Of a DNA stretch of 64,000 nucleotides, positions 10,225 through 19,054 are shown piece by piece. The position numbers and the translations under genes were made by a program. Position 1 is the first letter of the stretch. Each line of letters begins with the position of its first letter. The stretch covers positions 123,177 to 187,176 of the forward strand of contig NZ_JADWYO010000005.1 in NCBI RefSeq assembly GCF_022414595.1. The letters are read 5' to 3'. The DNA comes from Streptomyces sp. MUM 203J. GTDB taxonomy: Bacteria; Actinomycetota; Actinomycetes; Streptomycetales; Streptomycetaceae. The notes under the pieces are model-generated. The model was given only the letters and a program-made list of their open reading frames with translations, ran no database searches and was not told the DNA's origin.

Positions 10225-11175
10225 ATGGCTACCGACGAGATCCAGAAGACCGGGAACCCGGTCGCGCCCGGCGTGTACGAGGACGGCGAGCGGCCGGGAT
10301 CCCTCACCAGGGCGCTCGGGCCCACCCCCGGGCGCTCGTCCGAGGGCGGGGTGCTGAACGTCTTCTCGCACGGGATCCTGGTGCTGTGGGCCCTGATGGT
10401 CGGGGTGCCGCTGCTGTGGGTGCTGTGGAGTTCGTTCAAGGACAGCAACGGCATCCTGACCGACCCGTGGGGGCTGCCCACCGTGTTCCACTGGGAGAAC
10501 TGGACCAACGCCTGGAACGAGGCGAGCATGGGCCGGTACTTCCTGAACACGGCCGTCGTGGTCGGCGGCTCGGTGCTCGGCACGATGGTGCTCGGCTCGA
10601 TGGCCGCCTACGTGCTCGCCCGTTTCTCCTTCCCGGGCAACCGGCTCGTCTACTACCTGTTCGTGGCCGGGATGTCGTTCCCGGTGTTCATGCTGGTGAT
10701 CCCGCTGTTCTTCGTGCTGCGGGACTTTCCCGGCGGCTCCCTGCTGGCCTCGTACCACGGGCTGATCCTGGTGTACATCGCGTACTCGCTGCCCTTCACC
10801 GTGTTCTTCATGACCGCGTTCTTCCGTACGCTGCCGACCTCGGTCGCGGAGGCGGCGATGATCGACGGGGCCTCGCACACCCGGACGTTCTTCCAGGTCA
10901 TGCTGCCGATGGCGAAGCCCGGTCTGATCAGCATCGGGATCTTCAACTTCCTAGGGCAGTGGAACCAGTACCTGCTGCCGATGGTGCTGAACCAGCGGGA
11001 GGACACGTACGTGCTGACGCAGGGACTCGCCATGATCGCGTTGCAGAACGGCTACGAGAACGACTGGGGGGCGCTCATGGCGGGGATGACCATCGCCATG
11101 CTGCCGGTTCTGGTCGTGTACGCGGTCTTCCAGCGGCAGGTGCAGGCGGGGCTCACGGCGGGCGCCCTGAAGTAG
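10225..11175 (+). CDS. ngcG: Carbohydrate ABC transporter permease NgcG
   Basis: Second permease of the NgcEFG transporter, MalG/UgpE type, 316 residues. After a 40-residue cytoplasmic start come six membrane segments from about residue 45 (VFSHGILVLWALMVGVPLLW). The EAA loop reads AEAAMIDGASHTRTFFQVML. Start ATG at 10225, preceded by GAGGGGACG. It follows ngcF by 27 bases and is closed by a strong hairpin, which marks the end of the operon. Sugar specificity is inferred from the binding protein and the gene order. Confidence 0.92.
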   Translation: MATDEIQKTGNPVAPGVYEDGERPGSLTRALGPTPGRSSEGGVLNVFSHGILVLWALMVGVPLLWVLWSSFKDSNGILTDPWGLPTVFHWENWTNAWNEASMGRYFLNTAVVVGGSVLGTMVLGSMAAYVLARFSFPGNRLVYYLFVAGMSFPVFMLVIPLFFVLRDFPGGSLLASYHGLILVYIAYSLPFTVFFMTAFFRTLPTSVAEAAMIDGASHTRTFFQVMLPMAKPGLISIGIFNFLGQWNQYLLPMVLNQREDTYVLTQGLAMIALQNGYENDWGALMAGMTIAMLPVLVVYAVFQRQVQAGLTAGALK

Positions 11176-11200
11176 ACCGCGAGCCGTCTACGGGTCATGA

Positions 11201-11236
11201 AGCGCCGGCCGGTGGAATCAGCCACCGGCTGGCGCT
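11201..11236 (+). terminator. Hairpin after ngcG
   Basis: Arms 11201-11215 (AGCGCCGGCCGGTGG) and 11222-11236 pair at 14 of 15 positions around a 6-base loop. It lies 26 bases after the ngcG stop and separates the transporter operon from rok7B7. Confidence 0.75.
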
Positions 11237-11306
11237 ATCCGTATATGCGATTCCCGATATGCCGGGTTTCGCCTGAAAATACCTGCTCATCGGAGCTTCG
11301 TGATGC

Positions 11307-11320
11307 TCAAGGCCTTGACG
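11307..11320. promoter_or_regulatory. TCAAGGCCTTGA palindrome before rok7B7
   Basis: A perfect 12-base palindrome at 11307-11318, continuing as CCTTGACGG. The same nine bases CCTTGACGG occur in the xylF operator candidate at 12652-12660. It may be a site for Rok7B7 autoregulation; this rests only on the shared half-site. Confidence 0.35.
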
Positions 11321-11387
11321 GGAGGCAACCGCAAACGCTCAGCTTAGAGTTCACATGTTGGAGAAAACGGCAGGAGTGAGTGAGTCG

Positions 11388-12611
11388 ATGGAGACTCCCG
11401 GGTCGCAGACATCACTGCATAAGGCCAACCTGGAGCGGGTCGTACGAGCGGTCCGGATGGCCGGTTCGCTCACCCAGGCGGAGATCGCCCGGGCCACCGG
11501 GCTGTCCGCCGCAACGGTCTCCAACATCGTGCGGGAGCTGAAGGAGGGCGGCACCGTCGAGGTCACCCCGACCTCGGCCGGCGGCCGGCGGGCCCGCAGC
11601 GTCTCGCTCAGCGGGGACGCCGGCATCGTCATCGGCGTCGACTTCGGCCACACCCACCTGCGGGTCGCTGTCGGCAACCTCGCCCACCAGGTGCTCGCGG
11701 AGGAGGCCGAGCCGCTGGACGTGGACGCCTCCAGCGCGGAGGGCTTCGACCGGGCGGAGCAGCTGGTCAAACGGCTCATCGCGACCACGGGCACGAGCCT
11801 GGACAAGGTCATCGGGGTGGGGCTGGGCGTTCCCGGGCCGATCGACGTCTCCTCCGGCACCCTCGGCTCCACCTCGATCCTCCCGGGCTGGAGCGGCATC
11901 AACCCCAGCCAGGAGCTGTCCGCCCGGCTCGGCGTCCCCGTACACGTCGACAACGACGCCAACCTCGGTGCACTCGGAGAGCTGGTGTGGGGTGCCGGGC
12001 GGGGGGTGCGCGACCTCGCGTACATCAAGGTCGCCAGCGGCGTGGGCGCCGGGCTGGTCATCGACGGGCAGATCTACCGGGGCCCGGGCGGCACCGCGGG
12101 CGAGATCGGGCACATCACCCTCGACGAGTCCGGGCCCGTCTGCCGCTGCGGCAACCGCGGCTGCCTGGAGACCTTCGCCGCCGCCCGGTACGTGCTGCCG
12201 CTGCTCCAGCCGGGGCACGGGCCCGACCTCACCATGGAGCGGGTCGTCCAGCTGGCCCGCGAGGGCGACCCGGGGTGCCGCCGGGTCGTCGCGGACGTGG
12301 GGCGGCACATCGGCAGCGGGGTGGCCAACCTCTGCAACCTGCTGAACCCGAGCCGGGTCGTGCTGGGCGGCGACCTCGCGGAGGCCGGCGAGCTGGTCCT
12401 CGGCCCCATCCGCGAGTCCGTGTCGCGGTACGCGATCCCCAGTGCCGCACGGCAGTTGGCGGTGGCGCCGGGGGCGCTCGGGGGGCGCGCCGAGGTGCTG
12501 GGCGCGCTCGCCCTGGTGCTGAGCGAAATGGGCGATTCGACCCTGTTGGAGAACTCGCATCAGGCCACCGCGAGGGATGCCGCCAGGGCCGCGACGGCTG
12601 CGTTCACTTAA
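11388..12611 (+). CDS. rok7B7: ROK-family transcriptional regulator Rok7B7
   Basis: ROK-family regulator, 407 residues: an N-terminal winged HTH (about residues 12-65, with LTQAEIARATGLSAATVSNI) followed by a ROK sugar-kinase-like domain. The ATP loop is changed to GVDFGHTHLRV, and the zinc site CRCGNRGCLE is intact. In S. coelicolor this protein, between ngcEFG and xylFGH, controls xylose transport, carbon catabolite repression and antibiotic production (recalled). I chose the ATG at 11388, preceded by GGAG at 11373-11376; an in-frame ATG at 11355 has no ribosome site. A short palindrome lies upstream. The gene is monocistronic. Confidence 0.92.
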   Translation: METPGSQTSLHKANLERVVRAVRMAGSLTQAEIARATGLSAATVSNIVRELKEGGTVEVTPTSAGGRRARSVSLSGDAGIVIGVDFGHTHLRVAVGNLAHQVLAEEAEPLDVDASSAEGFDRAEQLVKRLIATTGTSLDKVIGVGLGVPGPIDVSSGTLGSTSILPGWSGINPSQELSARLGVPVHVDNDANLGALGELVWGAGRGVRDLAYIKVASGVGAGLVIDGQIYRGPGGTAGEIGHITLDESGPVCRCGNRGCLETFAAARYVLPLLQPGHGPDLTMERVVQLAREGDPGCRRVVADVGRHIGSGVANLCNLLNPSRVVLGGDLAEAGELVLGPIRESVSRYAIPSAARQLAVAPGALGGRAEVLGALALVLSEMGDSTLLENSHQATARDAARAATAAFT

Positions 12612-12637
12612 AGAACGCATGGCACCGTTGTCATCTC

Positions 12638-12658
12638 GTTAAGGATTTACTCCTTGAC
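12638..12658. promoter_or_regulatory. Candidate Rok7B7 operator before xylF
   Basis: A dyad of GTTAAGGA and TCCTTGAC arms (7 of 8 paired) around TTTAC. Its right part, TTTACTCCTTGAC at 12646-12658, fits the degenerate consensus TTKAMKHSTTSAV that I recall as published for Rok7B7. It lies 77 bases before the xylF start and is adjacent to the regulator gene. Confidence 0.55.
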
Positions 12659-12735
12659 GGTGAGGGCAGCGGCCGAGTTGACTCACAGCCACCTCGGCCG
12701 CAACGTCGCGGCCTCGTCAGGGAGGTAACCCCAGA

Positions 12736-13833
12736 ATGAACGCAATGACGCGACGCGTTGTCATAGGTACGGCCGCGGTCTCCATGGCCCTGTCCCTCGC
12801 CGCCTGTGGGCAGGCCGGAGACTCGGACACGGCCGGTGACGGCGGTGACGGCAAGACCATCGGTCTGCTGCTCCCGGAGAACAAGACCACGCGCTACGAG
12901 ACCTTCGACCGCCCGATCATCGAGGAGAAGATCAAGGAACTCTGCGAGGACTGCGAGGTCAAGTACAACAACGCCGCGCAGGACACCGAGACGCAGAAGA
13001 AGCAGTTCGACGCGCTCGTCACGCAGGGCGTCAAGGTCATCATCCTGGACGCGGTCGACTACAAGGCCACCAAGTCCTGGGTGCAGCAGGCCGAGAAGAA
13101 GGGCGTGAAGGTCGTCGCGTACGACCGGCTGGCCGAGGGCCCGATCGCCGCGTACGTCTCCTACGACAACGAGAAGATCGGTCGCCTCCAGGGCGAGGGC
13201 CTCGTCAAGGCGCTGGGCGACAAGGCGAAGGACGCCGAGATCGTCATGATCAACGGCTCCCCGACCGACCCGAACGCCCCGCTGTTCAAGAGGGGCGCGC
13301 ACAGCGTCCTGGACAAGCAGGTCGGGAAGATCGTCTACGAGCAGGACATCCCGGACTGGTCGCCGGACGAGGCCAGCCGCAAGATGGGCGCCGCGATCGA
13401 CGCCCTCGGCAAGGACGGCTTCCAGGCCGTCTACTCCGCCAACGACGGCATGGCCGGCGGCATCATCACCGCCCTCGGCAAGCAGGGCGTCAAGGTCCCC
13501 GTCGGCGGCCAGGACGCCGAGCTCGCCGGTCTGCAGCGGATCCTGAAGGGCGACCAGTCCTTCACGATCTACAAGCAGATCCGCCCCGAGGCCGAGACGA
13601 CCGCGGAGATCGCCGTCGCGCTGCTGAAGGGCGACAAGTGGGAGCACCTCACGCCGTCGAAGGTCACCAGCCTGACGGGTGAGTTCAAGAACATCCCGGC
13701 GAAGCTCTACGACGCGCAGATCGTGACCAAGGACAAGATCGCGGACACGATCATCCTGGACAAGGTGTACTCGGCGGCCGACATCTGCACGGCGGAGTAC
13801 AAGACCGCGTGTGAGGACGCGGGGATCAAGTAA
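12736..13833 (+). CDS. xylF: Xylose-type sugar ABC transporter, substrate-binding lipoprotein
   Basis: Periplasmic-binding-protein-like lipoprotein of the ribose/xylose family (Peripla_BP type I), 365 residues. The signal peptide ends in the lipobox LAAC with C24. The ligand-binding body shows NNAAQDTETQKKQFDALVTQ, VVAYDRLAEGPIAAYVSYDN and FQAVYSANDGMAGGI, typical of XylF. It should deliver D-xylose to XylGH on the outer face of the membrane. Start ATG at 12736 preceded by GGGAGG; an ATG three codons later is also possible. A dyad operator candidate lies upstream and a hairpin follows, so xylF may be made in excess of xylGH. Confidence 0.9.
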   Translation: MNAMTRRVVIGTAAVSMALSLAACGQAGDSDTAGDGGDGKTIGLLLPENKTTRYETFDRPIIEEKIKELCEDCEVKYNNAAQDTETQKKQFDALVTQGVKVIILDAVDYKATKSWVQQAEKKGVKVVAYDRLAEGPIAAYVSYDNEKIGRLQGEGLVKALGDKAKDAEIVMINGSPTDPNAPLFKRGAHSVLDKQVGKIVYEQDIPDWSPDEASRKMGAAIDALGKDGFQAVYSANDGMAGGIITALGKQGVKVPVGGQDAELAGLQRILKGDQSFTIYKQIRPEAETTAEIAVALLKGDKWEHLTPSKVTSLTGEFKNIPAKLYDAQIVTKDKIADTIILDKVYSAADICTAEYKTACEDAGIK

Positions 13834-13848
13834 CCGTCGCGGGACGGT

Positions 13849-13874
13849 GCCGCCGGTGGCCGACCACCGGCGGC
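13849..13874 (+). terminator. Hairpin between xylF and xylG
   Basis: GCCGCCGGTGG (13849-13859) and CCACCGGCGGC (13864-13874) pair perfectly around a CCGA loop and are followed by GTTTCCCC. It lies 15 bases after the xylF stop, so it probably terminates or attenuates transcription into xylG. Confidence 0.7.
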
Positions 13875-14141
13875 GTTTCCCCCCACCCCCTTCCCGGACC
13901 GGGGCCCCGCCCCGGACCCCGTACCACGCCTCGTAGGCAGCCCCCGGCTCGCAGAGCCGGGGGGAGCCGGTTCCGGACGTCCGACGGGCTGCAACGCGCC
14001 CGAACGGCGCTTGTCCTCGAGCGCCGGCCGGCCCTGAACGCGCCGCACGGATCCCGTCGCCCCTTGGCGCGCTCGCCCTCCACGCTTTCGCACGACCACC
14101 ATCCCCCGCCGGACAGGGGCGGGGTGAAGGAGATGATTCAC
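13875..14141. other. Spacer between xylF and xylG with repeat-like sequence
   Basis: Contains GGGGCCCCGCCCCGGACCCC (13901-13920), a 10-base hairpin CCCCCGGCTC/GAGCCGGGGG (13941-13963), and TTGTCCTCGAGCGCCGG near 14011. These phrases resemble short sequences that I recall recurring between genes in many Streptomyces genomes. No coding frame was recognised. Confidence 0.4.
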
Positions 14142-14927
14142 GTGTCCGCTACGCCCGTGCTGGCGTTGCGCGGAGTCTCCAAGCGGTTCGGCGCCGTCCA
14201 GGCGCTCACCGACGTAGACCTGGAGATCCACGCCGGTGAGGTTGTCGCCCTGCTGGGCGACAACGGCGCCGGCAAGTCCACCCTCGTCAAGACCATCTCG
14301 GGCGTCCACCCGATCGACGAGGGCGCCATCGAGTGGGAGGGGCGGCCCGTGCGGGTCACCCGGCCGCACGACGCCCAGGGGCTCGGGATCGCCACCGTCT
14401 ACCAGGACCTCGCGCTCTGCGACAACCTCGACGTCGTCGCCAACCTCTTCCTCGGCACCGAGATCCGGCGCGCCGGCGTCATCGACGAGATCGCGATGGA
14501 GAAGCGCGCCAAGGAACTCCTGGACACCCTCTCCATCCGGATCCCGAGCGTCCGTATCCCGGTCGCCTCACTCTCCGGCGGACAGCGCCAGGTCGTCGCC
14601 ATCGCCCGCGCCCTGATCGGCAACCCCAAGGTCGTCATCCTCGACGAGCCCACCGCCGCCCTCGGCGTGGAGCAGACCGCCCAGGTGCTCGACCTCGTCG
14701 AGCGGCTCCGCGAGAACGGCCACGGCGTCATCCTCATCACCCACAACATGGCCGACGTACGGGCCGTCGCCGACCGCGCCGCCATTCTGCGCCTCGGCCG
14801 CAACAACGGTGTCTTCGACGTCAAGGACACCTCCCACGAAGACATCGTCGCCGCCATCACCGGCGCCACGGACAACGCCGTCACGCGCCGCCAGGCCCGT
14901 ACCGCCGCGAAGGGGGACGCACAGTGA
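14142..14927 (+). CDS. xylG: Xylose-type sugar ABC transporter, ATP-binding protein
   Basis: ATPase of the xylose transporter, 261 residues. Walker A is GDNGAGKST (residues 39-47), the signature is LSGGQRQVV, and Walker B is VVILDEPTAAL. Ribose-family ATPases usually have two tandem cassettes in about 500 residues; this one has a single cassette and presumably acts as a homodimer. I chose the GTG at 14142, nine bases after GAAGGAG; the ATG at 14133 abuts that ribosome site. The stop overlaps the xylH start (GTGA), so the two are translationally coupled. Confidence 0.9.
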   Translation: MSATPVLALRGVSKRFGAVQALTDVDLEIHAGEVVALLGDNGAGKSTLVKTISGVHPIDEGAIEWEGRPVRVTRPHDAQGLGIATVYQDLALCDNLDVVANLFLGTEIRRAGVIDEIAMEKRAKELLDTLSIRIPSVRIPVASLSGGQRQVVAIARALIGNPKVVILDEPTAALGVEQTAQVLDLVERLRENGHGVILITHNMADVRAVADRAAILRLGRNNGVFDVKDTSHEDIVAAITGATDNAVTRRQARTAAKGDAQ

Positions 14928-16234
14928 GCGACCTCACCAAGACCCCCAGGCGCCAGGGCGGCGCCCACGCCGCCGGGAACGGCGGCAACGGCTCCGCCGG
15001 GCCCGCCCCGGCCGTCGACCCCCGGCTCCTCGTCCGCGAGGAGGGCCTCAGGGGTTACTTGACCGAGTTCGGCCGCAAGGTGCGCGGCGGTGAGCTGGGC
15101 TCCCTGCCGGTCCTCATCGGGCTCGTCGTCATCGCCGTCGTCTTCCAGTCGCAGAACGGCAACTTCCTGTCCGCCAGCTCGCTGGCGAACATCGCCGTCT
15201 ACAGCGCGGGCCTCGGCATCATGGCCGTCGGTATCGTGTTCGTCCTCATCCTCGGAGAGATCGACCTCTCGGTCAGCTCCGTCGCGGGCGTCGGCGCCGC
15301 GGTCTGGGCCGTCCTCGCCGTGAACGGCGGCCTCAACGACTGGCTGGCCATCGTCCTCGCCCTGCTGTCCGGCCTCGCCATAGGCCTGCTGCACGGCTTC
15401 TTCTTCGCCAAGGTCGGGGTGCCGGCCTTCGTCGTGACCCTCGCCGGCTTCCTGGCCTGGAGCGGCTTCCAGATCTGGCTGCTGGGCTCCGAGGGCACCA
15501 TCAACGTGCCGTCCGGCAGCGTCGTCGAAGACCTGACCGGCTACTTCTTCGCCGACAAGGCCGCCGCCTACGGCCTCGCCCTGGCCGCGGTCCTCGCCTA
15601 CGGCGGCTCGCTGCTGCGGGAGGGCAGGCGCCGCCGCGCCGCCGGTCTGCTCGGCCGCCCGGCCGGCGAGATCGTGCTGCGGACCGCCTTCGTTGCCGTC
15701 CTGTGCTTCGCCGTCGCGTACGTACTGAACGAGCCCGCCGGTGCCCGGGGGCTCCCGCTGGCCCTGGTGATCTTCCTGGGCGTCCTGGTGCTCGCGGACT
15801 TCGTGGCCCGCCGCACCACCTTCGGCCGCCAGGTCTTCGCGGTCGGCGGCAGCTCCGAGGCCGCCCGCCGCGCCGGCATCAACGTCGACCGGGTCCGGAT
15901 CACCGTGTTCGGCATCTCCGGCATGCTCGGCGCCTTCGGCGGCCTGTTCATCGCCAGCCTCCAGAGCGGCGCCAGCAAGAGCCTCGGCGGCGGCAACACC
16001 CTGATGCTGGTCATCGCCGCAGCCGTGATCGGCGGCACCAGCCTCTTCGGCGGCCGGGGCAAGGTCTGGTCCGCGCTGCTCGGCATGATCGTCATCCAGT
16101 CGATCCAGCAGGGCCTGAACATGCTCGGCATGGCCAGTGAGATCCAGTACATGATCACCGGTGCCGTGCTGCTCGCCGCCGTCGTGATCGACTCGGTGTC
16201 CCGCCGCACCCAGAAGGACGCCGGCCGCGCATAG
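14924..16234 (+). CDS. xylH: Xylose-type sugar ABC transporter, permease
   Basis: Membrane permease of the RbsC/XylH family, 436 residues, with about ten hydrophobic segments from residue 60 onward. The family stretch GIVFVLILGEIDLSVSSVAG is plain, as are FGRQVFAVGGSSEAARRAGI and FGGRGKVWSALLGMIVIQSI. It should form the sugar channel with XylF and XylG. The start is the GTG at 14924 inside the xylG stop, with AAGGGGGAC before it. The N-terminal 35 residues are low-complexity (Gly/Ala/Pro) and probably cytosolic. A perfect hairpin follows. Confidence 0.92.
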   Translation: MSDLTKTPRRQGGAHAAGNGGNGSAGPAPAVDPRLLVREEGLRGYLTEFGRKVRGGELGSLPVLIGLVVIAVVFQSQNGNFLSASSLANIAVYSAGLGIMAVGIVFVLILGEIDLSVSSVAGVGAAVWAVLAVNGGLNDWLAIVLALLSGLAIGLLHGFFFAKVGVPAFVVTLAGFLAWSGFQIWLLGSEGTINVPSGSVVEDLTGYFFADKAAAYGLALAAVLAYGGSLLREGRRRRAAGLLGRPAGEIVLRTAFVAVLCFAVAYVLNEPAGARGLPLALVIFLGVLVLADFVARRTTFGRQVFAVGGSSEAARRAGINVDRVRITVFGISGMLGAFGGLFIASLQSGASKSLGGGNTLMLVIAAAVIGGTSLFGGRGKVWSALLGMIVIQSIQQGLNMLGMASEIQYMITGAVLLAAVVIDSVSRRTQKDAGRA

Positions 16235-16276
16235 CGGCCCGAGGAGCGGCGTATCTCACGTCCGCGCACGCCTCAT

Positions 16277-16308
16277 GTGCCCGGCGCCGGGGAACCGGCG
16301 CCGGGCAC
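16277..16308 (+). terminator. Hairpin after xylH
   Basis: Perfect 14-base arms GTGCCCGGCGCCGG and CCGGCGCCGGGCAC around a GGAA tetraloop, 42 bases after the xylH stop. It ends the xylGH operon ahead of dxs. Confidence 0.8.
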
Positions 16309-16517
16309 GCGCGCGTCCTGGTACATCGGTATGTCCGGTACGTCGGCACATACGTGTACGACCTGTCGGCCGATGGTGTGATCATCGGTGTGACCGGCGA
16401 CGTACGGCCCGATGTCCACAGTCCGGGACGGAACATTAGACTCAGCGGAATCGGCTCGCCCGATCCGGATCGACCAGACCAGCTCGACACGCACGCTCGA
16501 CACACAAGGAGGCACGG

Positions 16518-18440
16518 GTGGCCTTGCTGACCCGCATCAGGGGACCGCGCGATCTCGACCGGCTCTCCCCGGAGCAGCTGGAGCAGCTGGCCTCGGAGAT
16601 CCGCACGTTCCTCGTGGACGCGGTCTCCAAGACCGGCGGCCACCTCGGCCCCAACCTCGGTGTGGTGGAGCTGACCATCGCCCTGCACCGCGTCTTCCAC
16701 TCCCCGCAGGACCGCATCCTGTGGGACACGGGCCACCAGTCGTACGTGCACAAACTGCTCACCGGCCGCCAGGACTTCTCCAAGCTGAAGATGAAGGGCG
16801 GCCTGTCCGGCTACCCGGCGCGTGCCGAGTCCGAGCACGACGTCATCGAGAACTCGCACGCCTCGACGGTCCTCGGCTGGGCCGACGGCCTCGCCAAGGC
16901 CAACGAGGTCCTCGGCAGGGGTGACCACGTCGTCGCCGTCATCGGGGACGGAGCCCTCACCGGCGGCATGGCCTGGGAGGCGCTCAACAACATCGCGGAC
17001 GCCAAGGACCGGCCCCTGGTCATCGTCGTCAACGACAACGAGCGCTCCTACGCGCCCACCATCGGCGGCCTCGCCAACCACCTCGCAACCCTCCGTACGA
17101 CGGACGGCTACGAGCGGTTCCTGGCCCGCACGAAGGACATCCTGGACCGCACCCCGGTCGTGGGTAAGCCCCTGTACGAGACGCTGCACGGCGCCAAGAA
17201 GGGCCTGAAGGACTTCATCGCGCCCCAGGGTCTCTTCGAGGACCTCGGTCTCAAGTACGTCGGCCCGGTCGACGGCCACGACCTGGCCGCCGTCGAGTCC
17301 GCGCTCCAGCGCGCCAAGCGCTTCAGCGGCCCGGTCATCGTGCACTGCCTCACCGAGAAGGGCCGCGGCTACCAGCCCGCCCTCCAGGACGAGGCGGACC
17401 GCTTCCACGCCGTCGGCAAGATCCACCCCGACACCGGTCTGCCCATCGCCTCCTCCGGCGCCGACTGGACCTCCGTCTTCGCCGACGAGATGGTCGAGCT
17501 GGGCAAGGAGCGCGAGGACGTCGTCGCCATCACGGCGGCCATGCTCCAGCCCGTCGGCCTGGACAAGTTCGCCAAGGCCTTCCCCGACCGCGTGTACGAC
17601 GTCGGCATCGCGGAACAGCACGCCGCCGTCTCCGCCGCGGGCCTCGCCACCGGCGGGCTGCACCCGGTCGTCGCCGTCTACGCCACGTTCCTCAACCGGG
17701 CCTTCGACCAGGTCCTGATGGATGTCGCCCTGCACGACTGCGGCGTGACGTTCGTACTGGACCGGGCCGGGGTCACCGGCACCGACGGCGCCTCCCACAA
17801 CGGCATGTGGGACATGTCGATCCTCCAGGTGGTGCCCAACCTGCGGATCGCCGCGCCGCGCGACGCCGAACAGGTGCGTGCCCAGCTCCGCGAGGCCGTC
17901 GCGGTCGAGGACGCCCCGACGGTGGTGCGCTACTCCAAGGGCGCGGTCGGCCCGGCCGTGGAGGCCGTGCGCCGGGTCGGCGGCATGGACGTGCTGCGCG
18001 AGGCGGACACCGACACGCCTGATGTCCTTCTGGTGTCCGTGGGCGCGCTGGCCCCGATGTGCCTGGAGATCGCGGACCTGCTCGACAAGCAGGGCATCTC
18101 CACGACGGTCGTGGACCCGCGCTGGGTCAAGCCGGTCGACGAGGCCATGGCCCCGCTCGCGGAGCGCCACCGGGTCGTCGTCACCGTCGAGGACAACGGC
18201 CGGGCCGGCGGCGTCGGCAGCGCCGTCGCCCAGGCCCTGAGGGATGCGGGCGTCGACATGCCGCTGCGGGACTTCGGTATCCCGCCGCGCTTCCTGGACC
18301 ACGCCTCCCGCAAGGAGGTCCTCGCGGAGATCGGCCTGACCGCTCCCGACATCGCGCGCCAGGTCACCGGCCTGGTCGCCAGGCTCGACGGCCGGTACGA
18401 GGACGAGGCGGGCGCGGAGGTCGAGCCCATCCGGGACTGA
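16518..18440 (+). CDS. dxs: 1-deoxy-D-xylulose-5-phosphate synthase
   Basis: Thiamine-diphosphate enzyme that joins pyruvate and glyceraldehyde 3-phosphate to DXP, the first step of the MEP isoprenoid pathway; DXP also feeds thiamine and pyridoxal synthesis. 640 residues, full length. The ThDP/Mg motif reads [16 protein letters not shown], the catalytic His is in [15 protein letters not shown] and nearby HTSY-type loops ([15 protein letters not shown]), and the pyrimidine domain carries [15 protein letters not shown]. Start GTG at 16518 with AAGGAGG at 16506-16512. It has its own 280-bp upstream region and a terminator after it, so it looks monocistronic. Confidence 0.97.
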   Translation: MALLTRIRGPRDLDRLSPEQLEQLASEIRTFLVDAVSKTGGHLGPNLGVVELTIALHRVFHSPQDRILWDTGHQSYVHKLLTGRQDFSKLKMKGGLSGYPARAESEHDVIENSHASTVLGWADGLAKANEVLGRGDHVVAVIGDGALTGGMAWEALNNIADAKDRPLVIVVNDNERSYAPTIGGLANHLATLRTTDGYERFLARTKDILDRTPVVGKPLYETLHGAKKGLKDFIAPQGLFEDLGLKYVGPVDGHDLAAVESALQRAKRFSGPVIVHCLTEKGRGYQPALQDEADRFHAVGKIHPDTGLPIASSGADWTSVFADEMVELGKEREDVVAITAAMLQPVGLDKFAKAFPDRVYDVGIAEQHAAVSAAGLATGGLHPVVAVYATFLNRAFDQVLMDVALHDCGVTFVLDRAGVTGTDGASHNGMWDMSILQVVPNLRIAAPRDAEQVRAQLREAVAVEDAPTVVRYSKGAVGPAVEAVRRVGGMDVLREADTDTPDVLLVSVGALAPMCLEIADLLDKQGISTTVVDPRWVKPVDEAMAPLAERHRVVVTVEDNGRAGGVGSAVAQALRDAGVDMPLRDFGIPPRFLDHASRKEVLAEIGLTAPDIARQVTGLVARLDGRYEDEAGAEVEPIRD

Positions 18441-18461
18441 CGGCCGCCGGAACCGCTGCCG

Positions 18462-18503
18462 GGGCCGGTGGGATCACCCCGTACGGGGCGGTCCCACCGG
18501 CCC
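18462..18503. terminator. Bidirectional hairpin between dxs and the I36-type gene
   Basis: GGGCCGGTGGGA (18462-18473) pairs with TCCCACCGGCCC (18492-18503); the loop itself contains the palindrome CCCCGTACGGGG. It lies between two convergent genes. Confidence 0.7.
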
Positions 18504-18518
18504 TTCGCCCCGGGCCCG

Positions 18519-18908
18519 TCAGGGCTCCAGCTTCACCGAGTTGTACGGGGTGTAGTCGTAGTCCGCGTAGGTGCCCGCGCGCTGGTTGCCCAGGCAGCGG
18601 GTGCCGTTGGTGCCCAGACAGTTGCGGGCTTTGGCGTCGCCGGTCTGGTTGTTGAAGAACCGCTTCATGCCGTACTGGTTGGAGAGGTTGTACGAGCCGT
18701 ACCTGTACCACTTGTGGCTCGGGTTGCCGCCGTTCCAGCTCGCGTTCGGGTAGAGGCAGACGTAGCCGGACGGACAGCCCATGTAGGAGGCGCCCTGGTC
18801 GGTGGCCTGGGCGCTGCCGCTGAGCGCCAGGACACCGCCCGCGGCGAGCGCGACGCCTGCGGCGGCGGTCTTCCTGAGGGTGTGCAGGGTGTGCCTGATG
18901 TGCTTCAT
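18519..18908 (-). CDS. Secreted peptidase inhibitor family I36-like protein
   Basis: A 129-residue secreted protein. Residues 1-35 form a signal peptide (KTAAAGVALAAGGVLALSGS, cleavage after SAQA). The mature part carries the beta-gamma-crystallin-like I36 pattern: CPSGYVCLYPNASWNGG, then FNNQTGDAKARNCLGTNGTRC, with four cysteines that could form two disulfides. Family members include SMI, a Streptomyces metalloproteinase inhibitor, but many homologues are of unknown role. Start ATG at 18906-18908; the longer upstream frame lacks a signal. Convergent with dxs. Confidence 0.75.
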   Translation of the reverse strand: MKHIRHTLHTLRKTAAAGVALAAGGVLALSGSAQATDQGASYMGCPSGYVCLYPNASWNGGNPSHKWYRYGSYNLSNQYGMKRFFNNQTGDAKARNCLGTNGTRCLGNQRAGTYADYDYTPYNSVKLEP

Positions 18909-19054
18909 CTGGGTGTTCCCCCTGGGGTGTTGCCCCGGTCGTGACACATGTGGCCGTGACACGCGGCTCGGAGTGGTCTGGTCCGGGCCGCACCACCATG
19001 TTCCCGGGGCGCCGGGGGGAGGTGGCCAGCCGATATCCGGACAACCGTCACCCT

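Noticed and set aside
11355..11387. Upstream ATG as rok7B7 start
   Set aside because: No ribosome site before it; GGAG precedes the ATG at 11388, which gives the expected N-terminus.
13941..13963. 10-bp hairpin as a second xylF terminator
   Set aside because: A stronger, better placed hairpin at 13849-13874 already ends xylF; this one is probably part of repeat-like DNA.
16155..18302. A 715-residue open frame antisense to dxs
   Set aside because: Composition typical of a third-position GC shadow; dxs is intact and unambiguous.
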